DNA from: Unio delphinus | Taxonomy: Eukaryota > Mollusca > Bivalvia > Unionida > Unionidae | DNA: 64,000 bases | Direction: 5' to 3' | NCBI GenBank assembly: GCA_029339505.1 | Contig: JAQISU010000097.1 | Coordinates: 2,324,501 to 2,388,500 of the forward strand | In this document: in pieces, positions 32,401-46,420 of the stretch | Layout of the letters: every line of letters begins with the position of its first letter | How positions within the stretch are numbered: position 1 is the first letter of the stretch | Program-made: the position numbers and the translations under genes | Notes under the pieces: model-generated | What the model saw: only the letters and a program-made list of their open reading frames with translations | Told to the model about the DNA's origin: nothing | Database searches by the model: none

Positions 32401-32978
32401 ATATTGTGCTGGTTGATATCAGTGTCGTTGAAGATGCATTAGTTGCTAATAATTCCCGGTGGACGCTAGGTTACGCAGCAACAATACATTCTTCACAGGG
32501 ATTGACTATATCAGATACAATTGTTTGGATGGTGGATAATCGCATCGAATGGTAGAATTTAGTCTATCTCGCAGTATCCAGAGTACAAAGAATAAATCAA
32601 CTCCGAAGAGTTATCCTTGAAAATCCGACGGATTTTGATAATGACAATGCAATAAGTGATACTGTCAGCCTTGACAGAGTCAAGGACATAATCAGGAAAA
32701 AACTTTCTGGCTATAAACAGCAGGATAAAAAAAATAATAGAGAATTTGATATTGATGTTGAATTAATAATGACGTTGAAACAGCAACAGAATGATCACTG
32801 CGCGAGTTTCAATTGTGTAATGAATTGGTGTTGGTCAGATAGGGATTCTTGACAATTTACCGTAGACAGAAAAAAATAGCAGTATTGGTCATACAAGAGA
32901 TAATGTGATGCTAACATGTCTTGAGTGCAACAGGCGCCGGGGTGCCAGCACAATGTCTCTGGGGGGGGGGGGTGCTAG
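29470..32978 (+). pseudogene. Family-B DNA polymerase with fused SF1 helicase and HNH-like C-terminus
   Basis: Replication protein of the element, about 1,160 codons. One frame holds most of it, with in-frame stops at 31,062, 31,518, 31,863, 32,316, about 32,553 and about 32,851. Frameshifts occur near 29,730 and in an A-run near 30,485, with a return to frame near 30,850; one more lies near the end. The polymerase has a motif A-like VNMIACYPGSFLGYGE (30,700), an IGKCTQGGKYDNTR block (31,170), the YTHLRASMLAYASINL helix (31,370), and motif C as AIDSFYI (the first Asp is changed to Ile). The helicase shows Walker A NGCGGSGKTT (31,680), WDE (31,890), VMCGDHGQPTPF (31,970), and late SF1 motifs IHSSQGLT and LAVSRVQR. 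The C-terminus has FTVDR followed by GHTRDNVMLTCLECN, an HNH-like pattern. The start codon is not identifiable. Confidence 0.85.
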
Positions 32979-33915
32979 TTAAGACCCCGCGGTGGTAATT
33001 GAGTAACCTCGGGTATCACTTGCAGTTGTTGTCGAGTAAATCCTCGTTGAGGGGCAGTTGAATCCAGTCTATAGATTGCTGGTTTACCCGTAGATCGTCT
33101 TATATTAGATATCTTGTGTGCAGTAACACTCCAAATAGGATCAGTAGCCCTTTTTCTGCCACCTTCAAGCTCTCCTGGTTCGTATAAATACCTAACAGTA
33201 ATATTACTACCACAAATTGGTTGGGAAACGCTAGCGTTTCTAGAAAAATCCTCTTCTGGGAGTTTTAGTATAGACTTCTGTTTGATCGCGTTGATATGTT
33301 TCATGTTGATTGTTTTAGTAATCTCATTATTCAGTGCGGTAATCACAGTTGGTAATCTTTTAAACATTCATGAGATCTTTTTTCTTGGATGAATTCTTTC
33401 GCGAATTGATATCCGGATAACCGCTCAGCAATCGTCCGATTAAACCGTTCAACAATTGCCTGTCCTCGTCTGATGGTGACATTATGATGCTTCATTGTTG
33501 ATAACACTGCACCCTGGAATTCCTTGCCAGGATCAACTTGTAATAGATTTGGTCAGCGTAGTGGGCCTCGTCGATAAATCCTTTCAAATGCAGAAGCGAC
33601 TTCAGTTGATGATTTTGTCTTTAGCGGTTCTGCTTGTTTGTATCGACTCGCATCATCAATTATGGTTAGAGCGTATTTGTAACCACCATCATGTGGCAGA
33701 AATAGTATATCAGCTTGATGAACTTCAGTATGAACGGTCACATCAAAATGCGAGTAATGAATTTGTTTAGGTGGTGGTAGATAGATTTGCCATATAGCCT
33801 GTTTGGATAACCAATTAGCCGCAGTGGTTTTTTTCATTTTTTCCACGCTAGCGAGTTTATTGATTGCTGCCTTGCCTCTCCAGTATCCACTCGGAGGATA
33901 ATAAATAGATTCCAT
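32975..33915 (-). pseudogene. Polinton retroviral-type integrase
   Basis: It would insert the element into host DNA. The probable start is ATG 33,915, eight bases after the PLA2-like gene stop. The DDE core is visible: Asp in HQADILFLPHD, Asp in LQVDPGKEF and Glu in IVERFNRTIAERL. A TGA replaces an expected Trp codon just before the second Asp block (33,551). A frameshift near 33,370 separates the core from the C-terminal chromodomain-like tail (GELEGGRKRATDPIWSV, RGFTRQQLQVIPEVTQLPP). The His-Arg-Asp preceding QAIVERFN in relatives is shortened here. It ends within a few bases of the convergent polymerase gene. Confidence 0.92.
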
Positions 33916-33922
33916 GTTGTTA

Positions 33923-34260
33923 TTAATTACCAGCACCTAACATCAATTTACCTTTCATAGCCGATTTTATCAAAAATGAAACCAAATTTTCTTTGAAGGA
34001 TTTATCAGGAATAGCATTTAATGCATGAATTAATTTCACATATACTAGATGTCTATGCTGCAAATTGCTGCTCTTATATGCAACATCATGAGCGTGACAC
34101 GCCTTTTCAATGGCGTTTATTGGTTCTTCACCGGGTTTGGCTTGGTTATGATTATTGAGTCTGATATCAAGTCTTGTTCCCGGTCCACAATAACTATACC
34201 CTGGAAGGTGTTTTTCTCCTGGATACTTTGCTCATGGGGTTCCAGGGAGTTTAGTTAGCT
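33923..34260 (-). pseudogene. PLA2-like (parvovirus VP1-type) Polinton protein
   Basis: This minus-strand frame has no ATG of its own and so is easily missed. It carries a Gly-rich calcium-loop-like YSYCGPGTRLD (about 34,190), a KPGEEPINAIEKACHAHDVAY block with the His-Asp pair of secreted-type phospholipase A2 (about 34,100), and a C-terminal KGKLMLGAGN-stop at 33,923. In parvoviruses a domain of this type breaches the endosome; the same role for Polinton virions is inference. MLGA|G fits the adenain consensus. A TGA lies at 34,234 and the frame is offset by one shift from the DUF5679-like gene directly upstream, so the two may once have been one protein. Confidence 0.75.
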
Positions 34261-34437
34261 TGGCTGCGATATCACCTCCTCGTTTATTTTAAAAGGTTTC
34301 GTAGAAACAAATCTAAATTTCTTTGTACGACATTGTACGCATTTACCAGAAAGCGCTGATCGGTTAGTTTTAGTTGTAATCGTCGTCAAGTCATCTGTGC
34401 CAGTACGCGCCTTACATTTCACACAATATAGATCCAT
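34255..34437 (-). CDS. DUF5679-like zinc-ribbon protein (Polinton)
   Basis: A 60-codon ORF from ATG 34,437. It begins MDLYCVKCKARTGT and continues with LSGKCVQCRTKKFRF, so two C-x2-C pairs form a zinc ribbon like the DUF5679 domain found in Polintons and related viruses. The C-terminus stops at 34,255, next to the PLA2-like frame. A frameshift there may have split a two-domain protein. It is divergent from the ATPase gene, with 17 bases between the start codons. Confidence 0.75.
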   Translation of the reverse strand: MDLYCVKCKARTGTDDLTTITTKTNRSALSGKCVQCRTKKFRFVSTKPFKINEEVISQPS

Positions 34438-34440
34438 AAT

Positions 34441-34450
34441 TTATATATAA
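34441..34450. promoter_or_regulatory. Palindromic TATA element between divergent start codons
   Basis: TTATATATAA is a perfect palindrome. It lies 3 nt before the DUF5679-like ATG (minus) and 4 nt before the ATPase ATG (plus). It could serve both genes. Confidence 0.45.
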
Positions 34451-34454
34451 CAGC

Positions 34455-35127
34455 ATGGATGTAATTGATTATTCAGCTACCCGACGATGGGAACCTATTA
34501 AACACCATGCAATATTGCTAATTCAATTAGAATGATTATAATCGGACCATCTGGAAGCGGCAAGACACAACTGCTACTTAATTTGATAACGAGATGGATG
34601 AAATGGGACAAATTGTATTTAATAGCCCCGAGTGTAGACGATCAGCGATGCTATGAAGTGCTAAAGTATTTTAACGAGAAAGCAGAATCAAAATTTGAAG
34701 AATTTCAAATCGATGATGATATTATTGAATTTCTTACTGATATCAACGATGCACCGAGCATTGATGATATCGATGGAAGTATTAACAATTTAGTCGTATA
34801 TGATGATATCATGTTAGATAATCAAAAAAATACTGCTAGGATATTTTACAGAGGCAGGCATAAAAGCACTGATGTGATATATGTCACTCAACGATACACA
34901 CAAATACCAAAAGTGATCAGTGATAACTGCAATTTATTGTGTGCATTTAATGGAGTTGACACACATACTCTTAGAAATATTTGGCAAACTTGGTGCTGCG
35001 GTGATATGGATCATAATCGATTTGGAAATTTCTTTAGTCACGCTCAGTCAATACCACATTTGTGACGATAAATTTATCAGCCCCGAGGACACGATATCGT
35101 ATCGGACTTGATAAAATATTCGGTTGA
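34455..35127 (+). pseudogene. A32-like DNA-packaging ATPase (Polinton ATP)
   Basis: This is the FtsK/HerA-type motor that would load DNA into capsids. The start is ATG 34,455. A frameshift in the first 20 codons (near 34,505) precedes the main ORF (34,532-35,065). Walker A is IIIGPSGSGKTQ and Walker B is NLVVYDDIMLD. A QRYTQIPK block with the sensor Gln and a CNLLCAFNG strand follow. Four bases missing after the Ser-Ile-Pro-His codons (near 35,060) shift the last 20 codons, which end at TGA 35,125; the copy in 1-2,417 retains them. About 220 codons is normal for the family. Confidence 0.9.
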
Positions 35128-35146
35128 AATCATAGCAGCAACGGGG

Positions 35147-35399
35147 GGTGAGTGTCCGTCGTTTTTTTACCCAATGGAGGCATTTTGAGGAAGCCTCAGT
35201 TTGCCTCATCGACGCCTGGATTCACCCCCTGCAAGATCGTGTTCCAGACAAAATCACTAAGGCTCCATTTGCCAAATGGAGACATTCTTTTTTTTTTTGA
35301 TTAAAACACGAGATTTCGTAGGAAGGCTCTATTTGTTGTTTAGAGGGGTTTATCGATTTTTTGGTTGAAAAGTTGTCCGGCTCGCTCCCCCCTGCTGCT
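35147..35399 (-). repeat. Polinton right TIR
   Basis: It begins GGTGAGTGTCCG about 20 bases after the ATPase stop and ends CCCTGCTGCT at 35,399. It is the inverted partner of 20,839-21,092. Confidence 0.92.
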
Positions 35400-36150
35400 T
35401 GTGTCGACACTTTTACTAAGAGACATAGGTTTGGGACCAATGGTTTGTGAATGTCTGCTGATAGTCAAAGGTTTCCCTCTCTGGACAGCTAATTTAACCT
35501 TTTCATTAATTAGCTTGTCAAACTGTTTTTGCATCTTGCCTACTTGCTTCTGGAGTGTTTGTATAACATTCAGCAGCAGGTTAGTATTACATATAGATGT
35601 AGAGGGCTGTCTATGATCTCTATTAGGTCCCTCTGTAGGGATCATAGTTGGAGTGCTATTCATTGCAGGAACCCTAGAAAGTGGGTCAGCTCTTTCATCA
35701 GATAATTCTTGGTTTCTATGACTACAACTATGATTTGAGTCCACTAGATCTAATAAACGTGGAATTGAAACTATCCTCAAAGGTAGGGGATTATAAAAAA
35801 ATTTAAGTAGCCATTCTGATGAAGTTCTTATCTTTCCATTTCATTGACCCTAAACCTCTAACTTCTATTAGACTTGCAGCACAATTAAAAATAAGTATAC
35901 ACATTTTGGGTCCATCAGCATGTGTTGTAATAGTAAACATGGACAGGAATGAATAAAAAGTGAATTCCTTTTTAATTTTTCCAGAAACGTATGGAAAAAT
36001 CCAGTTGTCAAAAATTTTATTGTGTAATTGGTTGAATTTAAATGATTCACTTGGTATATGATACCCTCTTAATAGTCCTTAACAGGAAGGTCTTGCTCCA
36101 CATCAGAGAATCCCTTAAATCAAATGAAAAATGTTCAGAGGGAGAAGAGG
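35400..36150 (-). mobile_element. CR1/L2-like LINE, 5' part (ORF1 first half)
   Basis: Minus-strand continuation of the LINE at 16,440-20,838, displaced by the Polinton. It encodes an N-terminal region with an EVRGLGSMKWKDKNFIRM-like stretch (about 35,850), then the ORF 35,780-35,340, which has a coiled-coil-like segment (LLLNVIQTLQKQVGKMQKQF). The ORF is cut by the Polinton end, so its last codons are TIR sequence. Confidence 0.7.
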
Positions 36151-36210
36151 GTGAGAAAGTTGACATTATGGCAATAGATGTAACTATAGTATAAGATATA
36201 GTGCATGATG

Positions 36211-37197
<987 letters not shown>

Positions 37198-37221
37198 TTA
37201 GGTCCAAATGACATTTCTCTT

Positions 37222-38250
<1,029 letters not shown>

Positions 38251-38389
38251 GAAGTAACTATACCGGCAATTAAATCTTCTTAAGCCAATATAAACTTGCA
38301 ATACGAAGTGTTGATAGTTCAAAAACGAACATTGCGTGATCCAGTTGAACCAGATTTTTAATACCACCAGGAAGACCTACAAATATGAT

Positions 38390-38571
38390 CTCTGCATTTT
38401 TTTTCACTATAACCCTGATAAACATCAACACCCCCGCATCCCCCAAGGCGCCCCCTTTTCTGGCTGTTTCGTATCAACAAAATTCGTCAGGACTTCTTTC
38501 GTAGATGAACCCTATATCCTACAGATAAAATGTCATTCATGTTAAGAGTATACAGAGGGGACGCAATGGAC

Positions 38572-38666
<95 letters not shown>

Positions 38667-39017
38667 ATGATCTAACAGCATTTGATCTGCTCGAGTTGCT
38701 TTCGTTAGTTGCAGATTTCACGAAATCGGCTCGACGAATTTTCCTAAAACTTTCTCTACTGTTAGAAATGTGTCTTTGCTCGAAACAGTGTAAGAGGCGT
38801 TGAAATCAAACTTCTTTAAGTAAGGTTCCAATGAGTTCAAACTATTGATACCGTGTAGTAACATTGTCATGATTTGCCATACCCCCCACCCTAAGCCGCC
38901 CCCTTTTTGGCTGTCTCGACTCCACGAAATTCGTCAGGACGTCTTTCGTAGATGAACCCTATTTTGAAGAGATAAAACGTCATTCATGTTAAGAGTATGC
39001 AGAGGGGACGCAATGGA

Positions 39018-39115
<98 letters not shown>

Positions 39116-39458
39116 AACATCATGTGATCTGCTTGAGTTCCTTTCTTTAGTTGCTGATTTCTCGAACTCGTCTCGAGGAATTTTCTTAAAACTTTCTCCA
39201 CTGTTAGAAATGGGTCTTTGATCGAAACAGTGTAAGAGGCATTGAAATCAAAATTCTCTAAGTAAGGTTCCCATGAGTACAAACTATTGATACCGTTTAG
39301 GAACATTGGCATGATTTGTCATACCCCCGCCCCAGGGCGGCCCTTTTTCAGTTGTTTCGTCTCCACGAGATTCGTCAGGAGTTCTTTCGTAGGCGGACCT
39401 TATTTCCTAGAGATAAAATATCATTCATGTCAAGAGTATACAGAGGGGATGCAATGGA

Positions 39459-39533
<75 letters not shown>

Positions 39534-39585
39534 CTAACCGCATGTGATCTGCTCGAGGTCCTTTCTTTAGTTGCAGGTTTTTATA
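38390..39585 (-). repeat. Satellite units in inverted orientation
   Basis: About three units of the family found at 40,520-43,720, here on the minus strand. Anchors are ATGAGTTCAAACTATTGATA (38,830) and ATGAGTACAAACTATTGATA (39,274), about 440 bases apart. Each unit has a (TA)n tract at the same internal position: 38,573-38,659, 39,018-39,113 and 39,460-39,531. Confidence 0.85.
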
Positions 39586-39589
39586 TATA

Positions 39590-40519
39590 ATTATCGCAAT
39601 ACTATACTTTTCTTTCATAAACATTGTAATATCTTGAATCTATGAATTATCGATTTTCTTCGTTATATACAAATGTATAAATTCATAGGTTTTTTCAATT
39701 CTTTTAATGATTCTCATGGGTTCTTAATGTGTCGTTATAGTAATAATCGGTAACGTACATATTTTTTAAAAGCTTTTTATCAATTTTGAAAACTCTGTGC
39801 ACATTAAGTTTTGATGAAGCTAGTAAATCAGAAAGCAAGGTCGGTATGTATTGATTCTCTTCTTTTGTAGACTTATATTACCAATTAAGATTGTAATTGA
39901 TTTGCCTGATTTATTTGTACGACAATACATCTTCCATTCAAAAACCAAGTTAAATGTTAAATATTTAAATTCATTTACCATTGACAAAGTTGCGTCATAG
40001 CACAAACAAATTCCAAGTTTTAACACCGACATCAACAACTGAATTTTGTTTTTAAGTTTTGTCTTTTGATACAACCTCCATGCTTCTTTGCAACAATAAT
40101 TATTCAACGTATTAAGCAATTTTTGCAAACTTTAAAGATTTTGAAAACGGTGCAGTATCATTGGCAAAGATAATAATACAGTCATGCATTTCAATAGTAT
40201 CATATTCATTTTTAAAAATGTCTTCCTTGCATAAAATACATTTCTAAGAAAAACACACTAGTTCATATCCATACATTATAGTCAAATGCAACATGACCCC
40301 GGATGAGTTAGCAACAAAAGTTGCCTTTGTTATGGTGTGTTCTTGATATAGTAACAGGATGTAGCCTTGGGAAGGTTCCTTATAGGTCAAGCCTGACGTG
40401 TATGTCCTTTGTTCATTGGACATGATAACGAATGTTTCAATGATGTCACCTTTTCACTTGCCTGTAATTTGACACAACATTAATGTTTTGTTAGCAGTTT
40501 TGTGGTTTTCCTTAATTTC

Positions 40520-40530
<11 letters not shown>
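39590..40530 (-). repeat. Duplicated segment B with LINE RT remnant
   Basis: Direct copy of segment A. On the minus strand it encodes a CIIIFANDTAPFSKSLQKLL stretch, a degraded FADDT catalytic motif, then YCCKEAWRLYQ and VNEFKYLTF blocks, the usual order downstream of LINE motif C. No intact frame remains. Confidence 0.7.
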
Positions 40531-43720
<3,190 letters not shown>

Positions 43721-43906
43721 CTAATGGTACTATAGTTAGATTAGAACTAATCAGAGACCACAGTGAGGAGGGATGGGATAGGTGGATGAATAAATGGATT
43801 CGCTGTCCATGCTGGAATTCTTTCGTTCTAAAATCTACCAGGAGGACTGTGGACCCATGTGAAGACCATGGACAGAGACAGCCATACTGGCTTACAAGGT
43901 GCATTT

Positions 43907-44060
43907 ATGTGTGTGTGTGCGTGTTTGTATATGTGTGTGTGTGTGTCTCTCTCTCTCTCTCTCTCTCTCTCACTACCTCTCTGAATATATACTGACTTGC
44001 AAGGTGTATTTATGTGTGTGTGTGTCTGTGTGTTCGTGTGTCTGTGTGTGCATATATATA
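43907..44060 (+). repeat. (GT)n and (CT)n microsatellites
   Basis: GT-rich tract, then (CT)n at about 43,944-43,972, then a second GT-rich tract. A short near-repeat (ACAAGGTGCATTTATGTGTG and GCAAGGTGTATTTATGTGTG) precedes the two GT tracts. Confidence 0.9.
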
Positions 44061-44079
44061 ATACAGAGCTTTATTTATA

Positions 44080-45290
44080 AATGCTTTACAACTGATATAA
44101 TTATATGACTACAGAAAAACAATAACAAGCAAACACCATGAATTAGAAAACAAAAAATGCTGACAATATGTAAGGTATGAAACATTTTTAGGTCTTTAAG
44201 TTTGTTGTTGAAGTAAACAAAAGTGAGCTTTAAGAGCACTTTTGAAAAGGATCTCTGTGTCTTAGTGTCTAATTTCAATGGACAATTTATTCCACATTGA
44301 TGGGCACTGGTATGCGAAAGAACCTTGTCCTTATGACTTCATTTTCGTAGTGGGAACAATGAGTGTACGATTGTCAGACGAGGAGCCTAAATATATTGCT
44401 GGTGTGTACACATGGGTGAGGCCAGATATCTGCGTTTGACTAGAGTCTGTCAGTGAAACTTAGCACAGAGAACAAATTTGTTTTTTGATTCTGAGATCGA
44501 ATGGATAGTCGGTGTATGGTACAGAGCAGCAGGGAGGTGTGTTCTGATCTCGTGGTTCTCCATGGATGATCCAATCAACTGTGTTTTGAAGTTTCTGGAG
44601 TAGATATTGAGATGAACCAGACGGAATTGAGTTACAATAGTCCAGTCTTGAAAGTACTAACTAGCACACAAGTATTTTAGTTGCATCAGTTGAAAGATAT
44701 TTGCCAATGGAGCTGACGCATCTCATCACAAGGTATACCTTGCATATGTTCAATACATATTAATACAATGTTAGAATACTGTCAAGTGTAACACCTAGGT
44801 TTCACACTGACTCTCTTGCTTATATTGATTGTCAGAGGTAAAGGATATAATAGAGAAAGACTTTGTGCTGTGATCAGAATGGCCTCAGTTTTATCATCAT
44901 TCATCTGCAGCTTGTTTCATGTCATCTATGATTTCACATCCGAAATACAGCTCTCTACTCCATGGATGGTAGCATGAACTTCAGTTGGGTGGCTAGATTT
45001 GTATATTTGGGTGTCATCAGTGTATAGTTGGTGATGATCTATGACACTTGAAAGCGGCTGAGTGTATATAATGAAATGAACAGGTCCATAACCCCTGTGG
45101 AACACCAGAACATAGATCAACTAGGCTGGAGTGTATTCTATTTGCAGACACAATTTGTGTCCTGTTGACTAAGTAATACTTGAACCACAGTAAGGCTGTA
45201 TTGTGAATGCAAAATACGCACTGGAGATGGCGAAGTAATATATCATAGTATATTGTGTCAGATGCTGACAGCACATCTACAAGGGTGAGG
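44080..45290 (-). mobile_element. L2-like LINE fragment
   Basis: On the minus strand it matches the RT and C-terminal part of the LINE at 54,580-57,945: ILLRHLQCVFCIHNTAL, IHSSLVDLCSGVPQG, a YCNSIPSGSSQYLL block and SGLTHVYTPA. The 5' end is truncated in the RT and the YADD region is damaged by deletion. Confidence 0.75.
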
Positions 45291-45900
45291 ACTGTAATCT
45301 TTTTTCTATTTAAAATGCATATAAATTATAATGAGGGTAACTTTTAAAATTATTTTAATATTGTCTCAGGATGCAATTTACAAAAATTAAAATGAAAACA
45401 GTACTTTGGTAGTTTCTCCTCTCGGGTAAACAGAGCAGCGATACTGTTATAAGCTATAGTAGTATGGTCATAATTATCTTATTAGCAACTCTAATAAAAC
45501 ATTTTGAATTGAACTAAGGGAATAAGTTGAGTTTTCATTTTAGTATATCTCGCTTATAAAGTTCCCTCTAATCTGCATTAATAATTTCTTGGTAACAAGG
45601 TCGACTGATAAGTGAGTACATACGGTAGATCTTTTGTTCTGGAAATGCTGTTGTGTTTCTTTTGCTTTATTCTTTTTCATAAATTTTGATTCTTGGTTGT
45701 CTTTGGTTCTCGGTGCTAAATTAAAATATTTGGAAACTTTTATGTTATTTCGTTCTTTTTCATAAATTTTGTTCTAGATAATCATTGCTTATCTGTCTTA
45801 AATAAGCTTGTCACTTTTCTTTATATGTCATTTTGTGTCTGTGCTGGATAGCAGTGAAGGAGCCTTCTGAGACGATAAATAACGTGTTCAATATAAAAAT
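45291..45900. other. No gene recognised
   Basis: AT-rich sequence upstream of the oxidase exon. It may be intron sequence. No exon can be supported. Confidence 0.4.
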
Positions 45901-45904
45901 CCGA

Positions 45905-46150
45905 GTCACCAAGTCCCATGTGCAATATGAATAACTGAGTGATATGTGTTATGTGAACAGCTTAGTCAGTGAGCACTATGTGCTAACTGAATAACTCAGT
46001 GATACGTGTTATGTGAACAGCTTAGTCAGTGAGTACGATGTGTTAACTGATTAACTGAGTGATACGTGTTATATGAACAGCTTAGTCAGTGATTACGATG
46101 TGCTAACTGATTAACTGAACCAGTAAGCACTGTGTGCTATATAAACAGCA
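45905..46150 (+). repeat. 60-bp tandem repeat
   Basis: About four copies. CTTAGTCAGTGA recurs exactly every 60 bases at 45,961, 46,021 and 46,081, with GTGATACGTGTTATGTGAAC before each. It lies in the presumed intron just before the oxidase exon. Confidence 0.9.
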
Positions 46151-46166
46151 GAGTTTAGGTAAGGCA

Positions 46167-46269
<103 letters not shown>

Positions 46270-46420
46270 ACACGTTTTTTCCAAATGTAATTGTAGAAAT
46301 ATTATTGTTTGTCATTTATTAAACAATTTCAGAGTGTTCTTAAATTCTCCACTATTTGTTTGCTGTTATCAAGTATTACAAGATTCACACGGAAATCACA
46401 TTAATTTCGTTTCTTGACAG

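Larger units (their letters stand above)
20839..35399. mobile_element. Complete but decayed Polinton/Maverick (copy 2), 14.6 kb
   Basis: The hallmark set is present: retroviral-type integrase, family-B polymerase, A32-like packaging ATPase, adenain-type cysteine protease and a double-jelly-roll-type major capsid protein, with TIRs of about 254 bp at both ends. The termini are AG...CT (AGCAG at 20,839, TGCT at 35,399), in line with known Polintons. It sits inside a LINE ORF1. The expected 6-bp target duplication is not clean: GGTGTA on the left and TGTGTC on the right share only an internal GTGT. Most coding frames carry lesions. The length is at the short end for Polintons (usually about 15-20 kb). 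Confidence 0.92.

Noticed and set aside
20833..35405. Clean 6-bp target-site duplication for the Polinton
   Set aside because: The flanks GGTGTA and TGTGTC share only an internal GTGT. I do not claim a duplication.
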